Counted from the first letter of the stretch, positions 10,612-22,596 are shown. The stretch is 64,000 nt of DNA from Tillus elongatus (GCA_964006375.1 OZ023265.1:13255993-13319992), one strand, 5' to 3'. Notes: a model not told the origin generated them from the sequence alone. Numbers and translations: made by a program.

Positions 10612-11733
10612 TTATAAAAAAAAACTATTAACTTCTCCGCATGGAGTAGTTAGGACTGCTTGCAGATCAAAACAACACACAAGAACATTTTCGTCTGTCT
10701 CTTCTGTATCCTTTTTCTTTTCTTGTCTACTTAATTCCTTTTCTTCTAAATGCTTTTCAAATGTTTCCTTAATTTTTTCTTTATTGTCTTCATCGCCATT
10801 TTCATAGTTTGTACATAATGAACACTGGTCCTTTTTTGGTACATGGAATGCTATGTTAGTCTCTGTATTTAAAATTTTTGTATACATTGAAATTTTGGCA
10901 TATTCTTGATTATTTTGAATGCAATTTTCTACATACAGCCGATACATAGTGGCGATATTTAGGCTGCCATCTAAGTATTCTTTTTTAGTCCTAGCACGGC
11001 AATAATGCGAGCTTACACGTGGGAAGGAATTGATATGCTCCCTAATACCGTCAATAACTTCTTGCTTTACTCTTTTTTGTTTCCCGTGCTTTCCCCGTTG
11101 GTCTGGTTTCAAAAACCCGTATTCATCTTTTTTCTTCGTAGTTGTAAAGATTGTCCTGTTGTTTATAGCTAATGTATTTTTAAAAAATGTTTTACAAACA
11201 CGTATAGCTTGCCCTTCTACCTGAAGGGTGTATTTTATAGTTTTTGATCGATTGCTTCCAGTTTTCGTATATCTGTAAGGAGGTATAATTTCGGATATAT
11301 TTTTATGGATAAAATCTCTTTGTTTATCAATCGAGCCCAGTTTCCAATACTTTTCAAAAATAGTTTTTCTCTGATCTTCAGTGAATTTGGTAAAACATTT
11401 TAACCTACATATTTCGTTACAAGGACCTTTAAGTACCTTTTTTTCCACTTTATTTTTGGCTGCGTTCACATATTCTTCACCCAAGTTTCTTTTTATTTTC
11501 TTTTTATTTTTCTCCCAATTATCACAATCTCGTATTCTTTTTCTTGTACATTTTTTTGTGTTTTGATCTTCCATTGTTGACTGATCTTCGCTATTCCCAG
11601 AGGCCAGACTATGTTCTGGTTGCTTTGGAGGATTGTCATCTTCGCCACTAGATGACAGTGAACTGGATGGTTCATAATTCTTATCGGCAATACTGTCGTC
11701 ACTATCTTCCTCAAAATTATCGATATTTTCCAT
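10612..11733 (-). CDS. Transposase, N-terminal part (first frame, ends at frameshift)
   Basis: 373 aa starting MENIDNFEEDSDDS, an acidic/Ser-rich leader, then a Lys/Arg-rich stretch suited to nuclear import, a cysteine group (CNEICRLKC), a basic HGKQKRVKQEV region, CSLCTNYENGD and finally CCFDLQAVLTTPCGEVNS. The DLQ.VL..P segment normally runs straight into the residues that open the other frame. The break falls at a run of nine T (minus sense) near 10612-10622; a single extra T explains both the stop and the frame change, so it may be a real mutation or a homopolymer read error. Confidence 0.72.
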   Translation of the reverse strand: MENIDNFEEDSDDSIADKNYEPSSSLSSSGEDDNPPKQPEHSLASGNSEDQSTMEDQNTKKCTRKRIRDCDNWEKNKKKIKRNLGEEYVNAAKNKVEKKVLKGPCNEICRLKCFTKFTEDQRKTIFEKYWKLGSIDKQRDFIHKNISEIIPPYRYTKTGSNRSKTIKYTLQVEGQAIRVCKTFFKNTLAINNRTIFTTTKKKDEYGFLKPDQRGKHGKQKRVKQEVIDGIREHINSFPRVSSHYCRARTKKEYLDGSLNIATMYRLYVENCIQNNQEYAKISMYTKILNTETNIAFHVPKKDQCSLCTNYENGDEDNKEKIKETFEKHLEEKELSRQEKKKDTEETDENVLVCCFDLQAVLTTPCGEVNSFFL

Positions 11734-11759
11734 AGATGTGGAAGGTAAATCCTAAAACA

Positions 11760-12650
11760 ATACACCTAATCAGGACTTTGCCAAAATTTCAGATTTTTCT
11801 ATATTCATACTATGAAGTTTGTGTTGCTTTCATTTATTTTGTAGGCAAAATAAATTCAAAAATTCAGAAATATTGGAGTATTTTATTGGCGAAACTAGTT
11901 ACCTTATAGTATTTTTGATTTGAGTTAAAACAGTATAAATCATAATTTAATTATTAATATAGCGATAAACCTATGCCAACAACGGTGACTTACTCTATAT
12001 TCTATTTCTAAAAATAATTAAAGGTCTACAACTTGTTACATCTATATTCTATTATTTCACAAACTCTTGAATTCAATAGTGTAACAAGTGAAACATGATT
12101 CAGAAACTTTTGCATAATAATATAAAAACTGAAGTTATCTTCAACAGTAACATTCAAAGCATAATCATAAATAAGTAGTTATTATTAATTTTATTCTAAA
12201 CTTAGTGGTGATAGCCCAATAAACAGAACTAGATGCAAATTAAGGTTATGTTGTACTGTAAGAATAATATTGAATTAACTTACCTTTGTGTCATTTGTAG
12301 TTTCATGGCTATTTATGGTGGCCAATCGCAACAACAAACTGGTACGCGTCTCGTTTGGATCTTTTTTTGCGTTATTAAAACTAAAAGTATTCATTGTTTA
12401 TGTCTAGAACACACAATCTCGGTTCATAAAACATACGTAACCTCTAATATTTATTAATTTACTACAGTTCTAAACCGTAACAACTCTGTTTGTTACACTA
12501 TAGAACAGGAGTTTATTTTAATTATGAGTTGTTCCATAGTGTAATCAGCGACATCTTGCGGGCAAATATCATAGTTAGAGTTGTTTCCTTATTGAAATAG
12601 AAAGAGCATGGTATCGGCTATTACATGGGGGCACTAACTCGAAAACGACA
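11760..12650. other. Non-coding right part of the DNA transposon
   Basis: Lies upstream of the transposase start (minus sense). It holds the sub-terminal motifs gtgtaacaagtgaaac (12079), gttacactatagaac (12498) and ccatagtgtaatcagc (12533). No separate gene is visible. Confidence 0.5.
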
Positions 12651-12682
12651 ATTTTTGACTTGTTACGTTCTAGAACTGAGGT

Positions 12683-12686
<4 letters not shown>
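12651..12686. repeat. Right terminal inverted repeat of the DNA transposon
   Basis: Ends in gaactgaggtatcg; reverse complement of the left end with six mismatches. Confidence 0.8.

Positions 12687-12763
<77 letters not shown>
12687..12763. repeat. (TA)n microsatellite, right of transposon
   Basis: Continuation of the TA tract interrupted by the transposon. Confidence 0.95.
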
Positions 12764-12766
<3 letters not shown>

Positions 12767-12870
12767 GGTGACTCAGCAAGCCTAAATAAATCTAAATAAA
12801 CCTAATTACACCAAATACCCTCTTCCCCACACATCCATCCTCACACACACACACACACACATGTGTACAG
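12764..12870. repeat. Repeat family R2, copy 2 (truncated), with (CA)n
   Basis: Starts aagggtgactcagcaagcct, has a CA run near 12842-12860, then joins sequence related to a B-type unit after atgtgtacagtatg. Confidence 0.5.
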
Positions 12871-12879
12871 TATGAATAT

Positions 12880-13555
12880 CAAGATACGATACGCTACGAA
12901 GCCACAGGAATGCACGCAAATAAAGTAACGTGTCAAACACATGATAGTAAATCGATAAACATAAAACAGGTTTTGCCTTGCAGGAACTAGTTTGTAAAAA
13001 GAACTCCTTGCGTATAGAGGTAAAAATTAAATATTTTCAATACGATACCTGTCTTATAAGTGGTCGCGGTGGTATCGATGGATTGAAGTGGCATAGAAAA
13101 GCATCAACAGATGACATCGCCACGTGATTTCTTAATTGAATGGAATTTCTCGTTATTGTGTAAAAAGTCACTTCTTGAAAGTTGCAAGCCATGATGTTTT
13201 AAATTGTAATCAGAAAAACCTGGGAGCACGCTTAGGTTTCTGTACCTCCGTTGTCGGAAACGATAGCCGAATATTTAAAAACTCAACTCTTTATCTTGAA
13301 AGTTCCAAGCGATGATGATTTAAATTGTAATCAGAAAAACTTGAAAGCACGCCTAGGTTTCTGAACCTTCGCTCTCGGAAACGGTAGCCGAATAACTAAA
13401 AACTCTTTATCTTGAAAGCTGTGAGCGATTAAATTGTAATCGCAAAAACTTGGAGCACGTCTAGTTTTCTGAGCATCTGTTGTCAGAAACGTTAGCCGAA
13501 GAACTGAAAATTTAACTCGTTATCTTGAATGTTGCAAGCGATAATGTTCCAGCAC
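12880..13555. repeat. B-type unit fragment with 3-4 degenerate tandem repeats
   Basis: B-type start (gatacgctacgaagccacag) followed from about 13165 by units starting near 13165, 13288, 13405 and 13518, each with tcttgaaagttgcaagc and later gtagccgaataact-like phrases; period about 113-123 bp. The related block at 5050-5300 has about one unit fewer. Confidence 0.6.
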
Positions 13556-13810
13556 CAATGAGCCGATGGAAAATAGACTTCTGTTGGTAGGTTGTTTTTA
13601 GTCTGTCAAGTCGTCTTTGTTATTGTTTGAGAATTTGTTTGGGTCTTTTGATTTTGGAGGGGTAGTCGTAGTCATAGTTGAGGGCCTCGGTAATGGTTTT
13701 GTTCGTGTGTGTGGAGGCGTTTATGAGTGTGTTGGTTGTCAGTTCGTTCATTTTGCCATCTATTTTTGTCATTTTGCTGTCTTCGTATATTTGTTGGTTT
13801 CTGACGAACT
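13556..13810 (-). pseudogene. Jockey-like RT C-terminal fragment
   Basis: Same far-tail fragment as 5336-5580, ending at the same tctgacgaactacatttat junction, so the junction predates the block duplication. Confidence 0.55.
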
Positions 13811-13970
13811 ACATTTATTGATAAAATTAATTGAAATTCTTATGGATGCCACTAGTTTATGAAGCCAGTCTGCCAAACTAATTTTTTCGACACTGCTTTC
13901 AAAATTAGAAAAATATTGCAATTTATCATTTGTCACATGGTGTAATGGTTATAGATTTACAATAACTTAC

Positions 13971-14098
13971 CTAGCAGTTCATTTAGAACTACCTGCTTGC
14001 GGTAGTCTGACTGCAGGTATTGCCACTCGCATTAACTGTACTTTAGGCTGCAGTCACAATATCTGCTCACGAGTATATTATAAGATACCACACGGTAT
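13971..14098 (-). pseudogene. PDE12: PDE12-like exon a, copy 3 (complete, splice sites intact)
   Basis: Again exactly 128 nt, with CTAG|GTAAGT donor and TTTCAG acceptor. Differs from copy 2 by a few substitutions, including one turning the SRYC region codon. It shows the exon length and both splice signals are retained across duplicates. Confidence 0.72.
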
Positions 14099-14394
14099 CT
14101 GAAACAAAAAAGAGTACAATGAATAACAATTAATGATATAATTATATTTTTGGTACAAGAAGAGTGTACAGCGTGCAAAAAAGTATGGACTACCCGTAAT
14201 ACTTACGTTTTTTTAAAACCCTCGAACACTTCAATTTACTTTTTAATTGGCGTACTTTTGCATCCAGTTCATTTTGTTTTTTCATTGACGGCTGACAACG
14301 GTATGAAGTCATCGATTTTTTTTTTAATTGCAGTATGCAGTTTGTATTGCATTATTTGACAGCTTTTTACTCGCGCAGAGAAACCTCCTGAATT

Positions 14395-14599
14395 TTGCGC
14401 GATTTATCATGCCTCATCAAAATGACGACATTTTTTAAAGATCTAAATTTCGGTACATGGTTCACTTCTTATGATATAAACCAGCGTACCAAATTTGGTA
14501 GCCACAACTTTGTTATTTCCAAAGATGTAGAAAATTTCAGAGAGGCAACACAAATTTTTCCAGGACAAACAAGCCGATTTTCCTGTATCACGTATATTC

Positions 14600-14603
<4 letters not shown>
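14395..14603. repeat. Repeat family R1, copy 3
   Basis: R1 copy with gtatcacgtatattcctgtg before the TA tract. Confidence 0.5.

Positions 14604-14668
<65 letters not shown>
14604..14668. repeat. (TA)n microsatellite
   Basis: About 65 bp of TA. Confidence 0.95.
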
Positions 14669-14669
<1 letters not shown>

Positions 14670-14749
14670 TTATCACTTGTCTTGACTTAATGATGGACCA
14701 GGAGTGCTCTCCTTTTATCCCGTAATCCTGAGCCGATTGAAAATAGACT

Positions 14750-15130
14750 TCTGTCGGTAGGTTGTTTTTAGTCTGTCAAGTCGTCTTTGTTAGTGTTTGA
14801 AAATTTGTTTGGGCCTCTTGATTTTGGAGGGGTAGTCGTAGTCATAGTTGAGGGCCTCGGTAATGGTTTTGTTCGTGTGTGCGGAGGCATTTATGAGTGT
14901 GTTGGTTGTCAGTTCGTTTATTTTGCCCTCTATTTTTGTCATTTTCCTATCTTCGTATATTTGTTGGTTTCTGACGAACCAGGGTATGTCAAGTGCGTGT
15001 CGTATTTGTTTTGTATTCGTTGAAGTTTTAGTCTATTGGTTTAATATGACTAGTTTAATATGACTGGTCTATCGAAGTCTTCTGTCAAGTGTTAGTCCTA
15101 AGTATGTTGCCTCGTCGCTTGTGGGGATAA
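14750..15130 (-). pseudogene. Jockey-like RT C-terminal fragment, shortened
   Basis: Matches 780-1250 but with an internal deletion: after gttttagtctattggttt the sequence jumps to aatatgactagtttaatatg and then resumes at the tatcgaagtcttctgtc part. Confidence 0.55.
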
Positions 15131-15687
15131 TAATGATAATAGTTTATTTGCCAAATGGGTTAAAAAACACTCAAAGATTACCTTTCTTCTGATTGTTCGC
15201 TTGATCCATTCATTTTCAAAAGAGCAATTATTGACAATCAACAAATAACGTAAAAAAATGTCTAAAAACACTGAACACTGTCAAGAAAATACTGTAAACC
15301 GAAACGTAAAGGCACAAAAAGACAGTCAAAGTAATATAGTAAAATATGACTGAAGACTATCACAAACAAGTTGCAGCTGACGACTTGATGAATTTTCTAG
15401 CCTTCTGTGGCGATTTGGGGTAGTTTAAAAGCAGTTAGTTTGGCATTTATTCTAAAAGGTGGGGACTTAAAATTTGTGACCCTAATGACAAATTTTTCAG
15501 AATTACGGTAAATACATCAACGTTATCTCAAAAGCCGACCTACCTGGTTTTAAGCACTTTTCAGAATTTATAATTAGCTACTTCTTTGTGAATAGTTTTA
15601 ACTAAAACTAAGAAATTAGAAAAAGGTTTTCTAATCGATTACCTGACATGAAATACTCCCCAGTTTAGGGCCTTTCCAAACCGAAAG

Positions 15688-15688
<1 letters not shown>
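15131..15688. other. Rearranged cargo and unassigned sequence
   Basis: 15190-15440 resembles 2286-2600 with deletions. 15440-15688 is without recognisable content. Confidence 0.35.

Positions 15689-15760
<72 letters not shown>
15689..15760. repeat. (TA)n microsatellite
   Basis: About 72 bp of TA, followed directly by R2. Confidence 0.95.
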
Positions 15761-15763
<3 letters not shown>

Positions 15764-15965
15764 GGTGACCAAAGAATCCTAAATAAACCTAATTACACAC
15801 AAATACCATCTCACCCATACACCAATACATACACTCGCACATACACATATGTACAGTATAGACATATATACAATTGAGCCTTACAACTCAGTCCACTTTA
15901 TATTCTTCAAAACATGTAATGTCGACCAAGCCATGTCCTTGTTTTTACCTGTTCCTGTATTACTA
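15761..15965. repeat. Repeat family R2, copy 3
   Basis: Starts cagggtgaccaaagaatcct; ends with the cctgttcctgtattactaac segment shared with 4199-4440. Confidence 0.5.
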
Positions 15966-15969
15966 ACTG

Positions 15970-16260
15970 AATAGTGTTGGGCACTGACTGACTGATTCGA
16001 CACTCTGAGTCGACTCGCACCAGTAAATCAAGTGAACCGACTCAGTTGCTGATACGACTCCCGACCCCGATTCACCGACTCACTCTCAGGACTCTTGGTC
16101 ACCGCTCCATCTCACCGACTCACCGATTCCGATTCACTGATTCACCACTCACCGACTCATCTCATGACTGAATCGGAATCGGAGTCAGAGCAGAGATCTG
16201 AGACTGAGACTGGGAGTCGCAACCTCGCAACAAGAATGGGTCGATTCCGATTAGGGTCTC
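15970..16260. repeat. GACTC/GAGTC-rich element, possibly hAT-type non-autonomous end
   Basis: Opens with tagtgttgggcactgactg, a style common at ends of hAT elements. Then many reiterations of caccgactc and gattcac up to about 16160, followed by the complementary theme gaatcggagtcagag. The two halves can fold on each other. No matching far end is visible. Confidence 0.4.
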
Positions 16261-16262
16261 GT

Positions 16263-16744
16263 ACGTGACCTTTACAAAGTAGGAGATATGATGGTCAACG
16301 TTAATGCCATAAAGCCATAAGCCATCTTGGCGCCTAAAAAAGATGACTTGCATCTGCATGCTTTGTGCTTGAGAAACGCCAAAGCTTTAATTATGATTAT
16401 GAGTTATTGAATATAATTTCTTATTCATACCATTAAAGTCATTTAATAGTATTAAACATTATAATTTTCATAAAATACGCATAGGTGTCTTAAAAACATT
16501 GTATAAAACAAAAGGAGAAATCTGTAAGAAGACTCCTTGGTGCATTCTGATTATAGTTCAAAACATGTAATGTCCACCAAGACATGTCCTTGTTTTTACC
16601 TCTTCCTGTGTTACTAACTGAAGCATCTTTTTGGGTTATGTGGTGAATGTTCGAGCTTTTGGTAGTGGTAATTAATATCAAACATTTATGCATACGGCAG
16701 AACCGCTTTGCTACAAATACTCCCATTTTCACTTTCTGCGTAGC
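16263..16744. other. Unassigned; contains an R2 piece
   Basis: 16556-16640 repeats the acatgtaatgtccaccaaga segment of R2. The minus strand contains a 51-residue open stretch with DMSWWTLHVLNY that I do not recognise. Confidence 0.3.
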
Positions 16745-16870
16745 AGAAGTGTCTTTTTCTCAACTATCATATTCTTAGTGTTTGCCAATGCATCGCTAAC
16801 GGTTCTTTGTTTAATTCGATGGAATATATCTTCGACATTTAGTGTCTATGAATAAACTTCTATTACATAA
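16745..16870 (-). other. Conserved coding-like segment C, copy 3 (unrecognised)
   Basis: Reads EVYS, one stop, then TLNVEDIFHRIKQRTVSDAL and ANTKNMIVEKK: the most divergent copy of segment C. Confidence 0.35.
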
Positions 16871-16962
16871 AATTTCCTGTGTGTTGAAAAATATATGCGA
16901 CGTTTCCTGTTATTGTAAATAATTCCAATGCTCATCACCACAAGCAAGAGTTCCTAAGGGCA

Positions 16963-17183
16963 TCAAGTATATACCTCAATGTCGACGACCAACTCCAGGT
17001 GGCCAGACGGGTAATCCTTATTAGGCAGCCCTTTATACACGGATAATTCCTTTCTGGTAGGCAAATGATATTTATTTGTTACCGACACTTTCTCCCTGTC
17101 GATAAATATGTAATCTATACAGTTCTTGAATGTGGCAGTAGAAAAAGTGTACTCAGAGTACCCGCATGCACTTGCGAAGCTCA
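16963..17183 (-). pseudogene. PDE12: PDE12-like C-terminal exon, A-type copy 3 (undeleted form)
   Basis: Reads SFASACGYSEYTFSTATFKN, CIDYIFIDREKVSVTNKYHL, PTRKELSVYKGLPNKDYPSG and HLELVVDIEVYT. This is the complete end of a PDE12 EEP domain, where the family usually has LPS..FPSDHIALV. Here SDH is SGH: the Asp of the conserved catalytic Asp-His pair is replaced by Gly. Only this A-type copy keeps the 103 bp missing in the three others. Confidence 0.75.

Positions 17184-18420
<1,237 letters not shown>

Positions 18421-18485
<65 letters not shown>
18421..18485. repeat. (TA)n microsatellite
   Basis: 65 bp of TA between units B1 and B2. Confidence 0.95.
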
Positions 18486-18488
<3 letters not shown>

Positions 18489-18883
18489 CGATACGCTACG
18501 AAGTCACAGGCATGCGCACAAATAAAGTTACGTGTCAAACACATGATAATAAGTTCGAGAAACATAACAGATTTTGCCTTGCAGGAACTAGTTAGTAAAA
18601 AGGACTCCTTGCGTCGAGGGTTAAAGATTAAATATTTTCAATACGATACCTGTCTTATAAGTGGTCGCGGTGGTATCGATGGGTTAAAGCCGCTTAGAAA
18701 GTCATCAATATATGACACCGCCAGTTGGTTCCTTAATTGAACGCAATTTCTTCTCATTGTGCAAAAAGTAATTTCTTTAAAGGTGCAAGCGATGAAGTTT
18801 TCAATTGTAATTAGAAAAACTTGGGAGCACGCTTAGGTTTCTGAACCTCCGTTGCCGGAAACTAACTACATCTCGGTGCTTAC

Positions 18884-19048
18884 CTAACACGAGATGGTGC
18901 TCAAAATACAGGTCAGTCCCTCAGACAAGCTGAATCCCTTTTTGTGGTAGACGCTTTCATAGTTCTGGGTTTATGACTCTTGTTTCAAAAACTTATAATA
19001 TTCTGGGCAACCAACTTTCTTGTAGGGAGCTAATATTTGCGGGTTAAC
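18884..19048 (-). pseudogene. PDE12: PDE12-like exon b-I (unit B2)
   Basis: Like 18213-18375, but the donor reads GTAAGC and the acceptor position is again not AG. Confidence 0.55.
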
Positions 19049-19082
19049 ATAAAAATTTAAGTTTGTCGTTGAAAAAGCTTTC

Positions 19083-19290
19083 GTATATATTGTTTCACTC
19101 TGTTAATTGACCTGGCACTCAACGCCAGCTGACCTGATCGATAGTCTTTGTTTGCTAGACCTTTATATATTGACAATTCTTGCTGGGTTGGCAATTGAAT
19201 GCTTCTTAACACCCCTACTTTATCCTGTTCAACAAAAATATAGTCTAAACAGTTCTTAAAATACATGTATAAAATCTGGGTAACCACAGT
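19083..19290 (-). pseudogene. PDE12: PDE12-like C-terminal exon, B-type (unit B2)
   Basis: MYFKNCLDYIFVEQDKVGVL, then RSIQLPTQQELSIYKGLANK and DYRSGQLALSARSI. The catalytic Asp-His pair is lost completely (SGQ). It lies in a 132-aa open stretch whose upstream part is not PDE12-like. Confidence 0.65.
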
Positions 19291-19602
19291 AATAGTAACT
19301 GGAGCGAACTGTGATTTAATCACGGATATTAGAAAATCACAGGTAGCGACTGTTATCACATTGATTGTTGTTGTCCTTATTTGGCGAAACTGGTCCATAT
19401 TACATACAGTTTTGGAGACTACTTCCAACAGTGAAGCCAGATAAGTAGTCTCCAAGTCTGTATGTAGTACTGTTGCAGCAGTCGACGAAAAACTGTGAAA
19501 TCCTGATCACGACATTACATTTGCTTCAGACTGTGACTGCGATCTCAGTTGCATTTTATCTGTGTAGGTTTGTAGGTTATCGCCAAACCGTGATTATGAT
19601 AC

Positions 19603-19765
19603 CTAAAACAAGATGTGTAAGAAATACAGGCCAGTCTCTCGGATAAGCTGAATCGTTTTTCGTGACACACACTTCCGTATTTGTGGTTTTGCCACTCTTC
19701 TTTGAAAAACTAATGGTATTCTATGCAACCGACTTCTTGGAGGCAGATAATATCTGCGTGGTAAC
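19603..19765 (-). pseudogene. PDE12: PDE12-like exon b-II (unit B2)
   Basis: An intact TTTTCAG acceptor is followed by G|GT TAC CAC GCA..., encoding YHADIICLQEV and further on ERLACIF-like residues. The phase-1 start fits the Gly codon left by exon a. The catalytic Glu codon is intact. A one-base shift inside separates the two motifs; the donor is the weaker GTATCA. Confidence 0.65.
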
Positions 19766-20164
19766 CTGAAAATATTGAATTGGTTGTTTAAAACGCTTTC
19801 ATATCTATTATTTTACCACTGTTTTTGGTTATATTTGTGTTGTAATAAAAATAAACTTCTTGGAGGTAAACAATTAAAATAGCTGCGTGTATATGTTTTC
19901 TTGCGTTGTTGGCAACGCTATGCTTCCCAAGACCCCGTATATATCCTGCTCTAGAAAAATATGTTCTAAACGTATCATATATCATATTCAACATTGACCA
20001 TCAAAGCCAGGTATTCGGATGAAGAATGTGGTTTGGACAGTTTTATATTGAGAACTCGTCTTTTGTTAGCAAGAAAATGCTATACGCAATTCTTCCCATA
20101 TTTTCTTCTAAAAAAAGTTTGTAATACGTGCATCATTGAAAAAAAATTCAGAGTCTTAATTTAA

Positions 20165-20335
20165 TATTTACTACCAGCGGACCTGACAGATAGTATTTGT
20201 TTGTCTTTATATATTGACAACTCTTGCTGGGTTGGCAACTGAATGCTTCTTAGTACCCCTATTTTCATCTGCTTAGTAAATATATAGTCTAAACGGTTCT
20301 TAAAATAGATGTATAAAATCTGGATAATCACAGGC
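20165..20335 (-). pseudogene. PDE12: PDE12-like C-terminal exon piece (unit B2, second)
   Basis: YFKNRLDYIFT, then GVLRSIQLPTQQELSIY; missing several bases before the SGH loop. A further homologous remnant appears in the NVL chimeras. Confidence 0.5.
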
Positions 20336-20848
20336 ATTTGAACTGCTTAGGGTTAACTAATAGATGATTGTGGATACGTCTTAACCGTTTTAAAGAAATC
20401 CTGATGTCAAGATAAACATTTGTAACAACTTCTTCGTTTGATACTTATTTATGGAAGCAGTTGCTATAATGTTAACCACAAGGACTGACTTGTTACATTC
20501 CCTTTCCTTAATAATTGTCGTTTGAGGGGATGTAATACAATTGTAAACATAAAATACTAGCTTCAGTAAACGAAAGCCTACAGAAATATTCTACAATATA
20601 GGTACCTTCTGAACTCTCTGAGCTGCTGTCGTTCCAGCCACCATCATCTGTACCACTCCTCAGATATTCAATGTTACAGAGACTTTACTCAATTATTTAC
20701 ACTAATTCTTCTCTTAGATGCCTTCTTATATTGCGGCAGCTCATTTTGAGAATATGTATTACAAAAAGTATATTATATATTACCACTATTGATCTCTCAT
20801 ATGTATTTATGCCAGGTTTATATATTCATTATAAATTTTTAAGTTACG

Positions 20849-20852
<4 letters not shown>

Positions 20853-20924
<72 letters not shown>
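20853..20924. repeat. (TA)n microsatellite
   Basis: 72 bp of TA; the counterpart at 25366-25534 has more than twice the length. Confidence 0.95.
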
Positions 20925-20925
<1 letters not shown>

Positions 20926-21345
20926 GAAGCCACAGGCATGCGCACAAATAAAGTAACGTGTCAAACACATGATAATAAGCTCGAGAAACATAACAGGTTT
21001 TGCCTTGCAGGAACTAGTTCGTAAAAAGAACTCCTTGCGTCGAGGGTTGAAGATTAAATATTTTCAATACGATACCTGTCTTATAAGTGGTCGCGGTGTT
21101 ATCGATGGGTTAAAGTCGCGTAGAAAGTCATCATCAACAGATGACACCGCCAGTTGATTCCTTAATTGAACGCAATTTCTTCTCATTGTGTAGAAAGTAA
21201 TTTCTTGAAAGTTGCAAGCGATGATGTTTTAAATTGTAACCAGAAAAACTTTGAGCACGCATAGGTTTCTGAACCTCCGTTGCCGGAACCTAACTATATC
21301 TCGGTACTTACCTAACACGAGATGGTGCTCAAAATACAGGTCAGT
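20925..21345. repeat. B-type unit B3 (truncated)
   Basis: B-type unit broken inside its b-I exon (21312-21345), where caggtcagtc joins aataaagtaacgtctc of the next unit. The identical junction recurs at 25961. Confidence 0.6.
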
Positions 21346-21708
21346 CAATAAAGTAACGTCTCAAACACATGGTAGTAAGTTCGAGAAACATAACAGGTTT
21401 TGCCTTGCAGGAACTAGTTCATAAAAAGAACTCCTTGCGTCGAGGGTTAAAGATTAAATATTTTCAATAAGATACCTGCAATCAAGTGGTCGCGGTGGTA
21501 TCGATGGGTCGAAGTGCCAGAGAAAGTCATCAACAGCTGACACCGCCAGTTGATTCCTTAATTGAATGCAATTTCTTCTTATTGTGTAAAAAGTCATTTC
21601 TTGAAAGGTGCAAGCGATGATGTTTTAAATTGTAACCAGAAAAACTTGGGAGCACGCTTAGGTTTCTGAACCTCCGTTGCCGGAAACTAACTATATCTCA
21701 GTACTTAC

Positions 21709-21872
21709 CTAACACGAGATGGTGCTCAAAATACAGGTCAGTCCCTCAGACAAGCTGAATCCCTTTTTGTGGTAGACGCTTTCATAGTTCTGGGCTTATG
21801 ACTCTTGTTTCAAAAACTTATAATATTCGGGGCAACCAACTTCTTGGAGGGAGCTAATATTTGCGGAGTAAC
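21709..21872 (-). pseudogene. PDE12: PDE12-like exon b-I (unit B4)
   Basis: GTAAGT donor present, acceptor AG absent; reads ANISSLQEV. Confidence 0.55.
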
Positions 21873-21899
21873 ATAAAAATTTAAGTTGGTCGTTGAAAA

Positions 21900-22110
21900 C
21901 GCTTTCGTATATATTGTTTCACTCTGTTAATTGACCTGGCAACCAATGACAGGTGACCTGATTGATATTCTTTGTTTGCTAGACCTTTATATATTGACAA
22001 CTCTTGCTGGGTTGGCAATTTAATGCCTATTAATATCCCTACTTTATCTTGTTCAACAAAAATATAGTCTAAACATTTCTTAAAATACATGTGTAAAATC
22101 TGGGTAACCA
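21900..22110 (-). pseudogene. PDE12: PDE12-like C-terminal exon, B-type (unit B4)
   Basis: MYFKKCLDYIFVEQDKVGIL, IGIKLPTQQELSIYKGLANK, EYQSGHLSLVARSI. SGH in place of SDH. Confidence 0.65.
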
Positions 22111-22480
22111 CAGGAATAGTAACTGGAGCGACCTCTGATTTCATCACGGATACCAGAGGATCACAGGTAGCGTCTGTTATCAAATTGATTGTTGTTGCCT
22201 TACTTGGCAAAGCTGGTCCATACTACATATAGACTTGGAGACTACTTCCAACAGTGAAGCTAGAGAAGTAGTCTCCAAGTTTGTATGTAGTACTGTTACA
22301 GTAGTCGATGAAAAACTGTGAAATCCTGATCACGACATTACATTTGCTTCAGACTGCGACTGCGACTGCGATCTGCGTTGACTTCTGTCTGTCATTACAG
22401 GGTCCAATCTTCAATTAGTAACGAAAACTGTTTACAAAAATCCTAATTAAAATTACAAAGAGACAAATTTTGAAACTCAC

Positions 22481-22596
22481 CCCTGCAACAGCATTTGCTA
22501 CCAAAGTTTTTCTACAACCAGACGGTCCATGAAGTAGAAACTCTCTCGGCGATGTAATACTTATGTGAGTGTATATTTCAGGATGATGTATGTGCT
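22481..22596 (-). pseudogene. NVL/smid-type AAA ATPase exon captured in a PDE12-like exon, copy 1
   Basis: Minus strand: [38 protein letters not shown], ending at a GTGAGT donor. This corresponds to the first AAA module of NVL/smallminded (HPE.Y..LG..PPRG.LLHGPPGCGKTLLA.AIAG). The Walker A Gly before Lys-Thr is Arg here, which should abolish ATP binding. Upstream, the frame runs from a PDE12-like YFKNRLDYIFTE directly into it, joined at a short AGCA homology. Confidence 0.7.

Larger units (their letters stand above)
9237..12686 (-). mobile_element. DNA transposon, about 3.45 kb, inserted in (AT)n
   Basis: Bounded by terminal inverted repeats matching at about 30 of 36 positions (outer ends cgatacctca / tgaggtatcg). 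The flanks are TA repeats on both sides, and the R2 sequence that follows TA tracts elsewhere resumes at 12764, so the insertion point is clear. Target-site duplication cannot be read because the target is TA repeat. It carries one minus-strand transposase in two frames. Several copies of a ctatagtgtaaca-like motif near 9252, 12076, 12498 and 12533 may be sub-terminal binding sites. Superfamily not certain; a Sola-like group is possible. Confidence 0.75.
18486..20852. repeat. B-type unit B2 (long form)
   Basis: Contains, in plus order, exon b-I (18884-19048), a C-terminal exon (19083-19290), exon b-II (19603-19765), a third exon-b-like piece near 19850-19990 (HAAILIVYLQEVYF), a second C-terminal exon piece (20165-20335) and a shortened 'late exon' piece near 20455-20550. 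Nearly the same order as unit B5 at 23025-25365. Confidence 0.6.
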
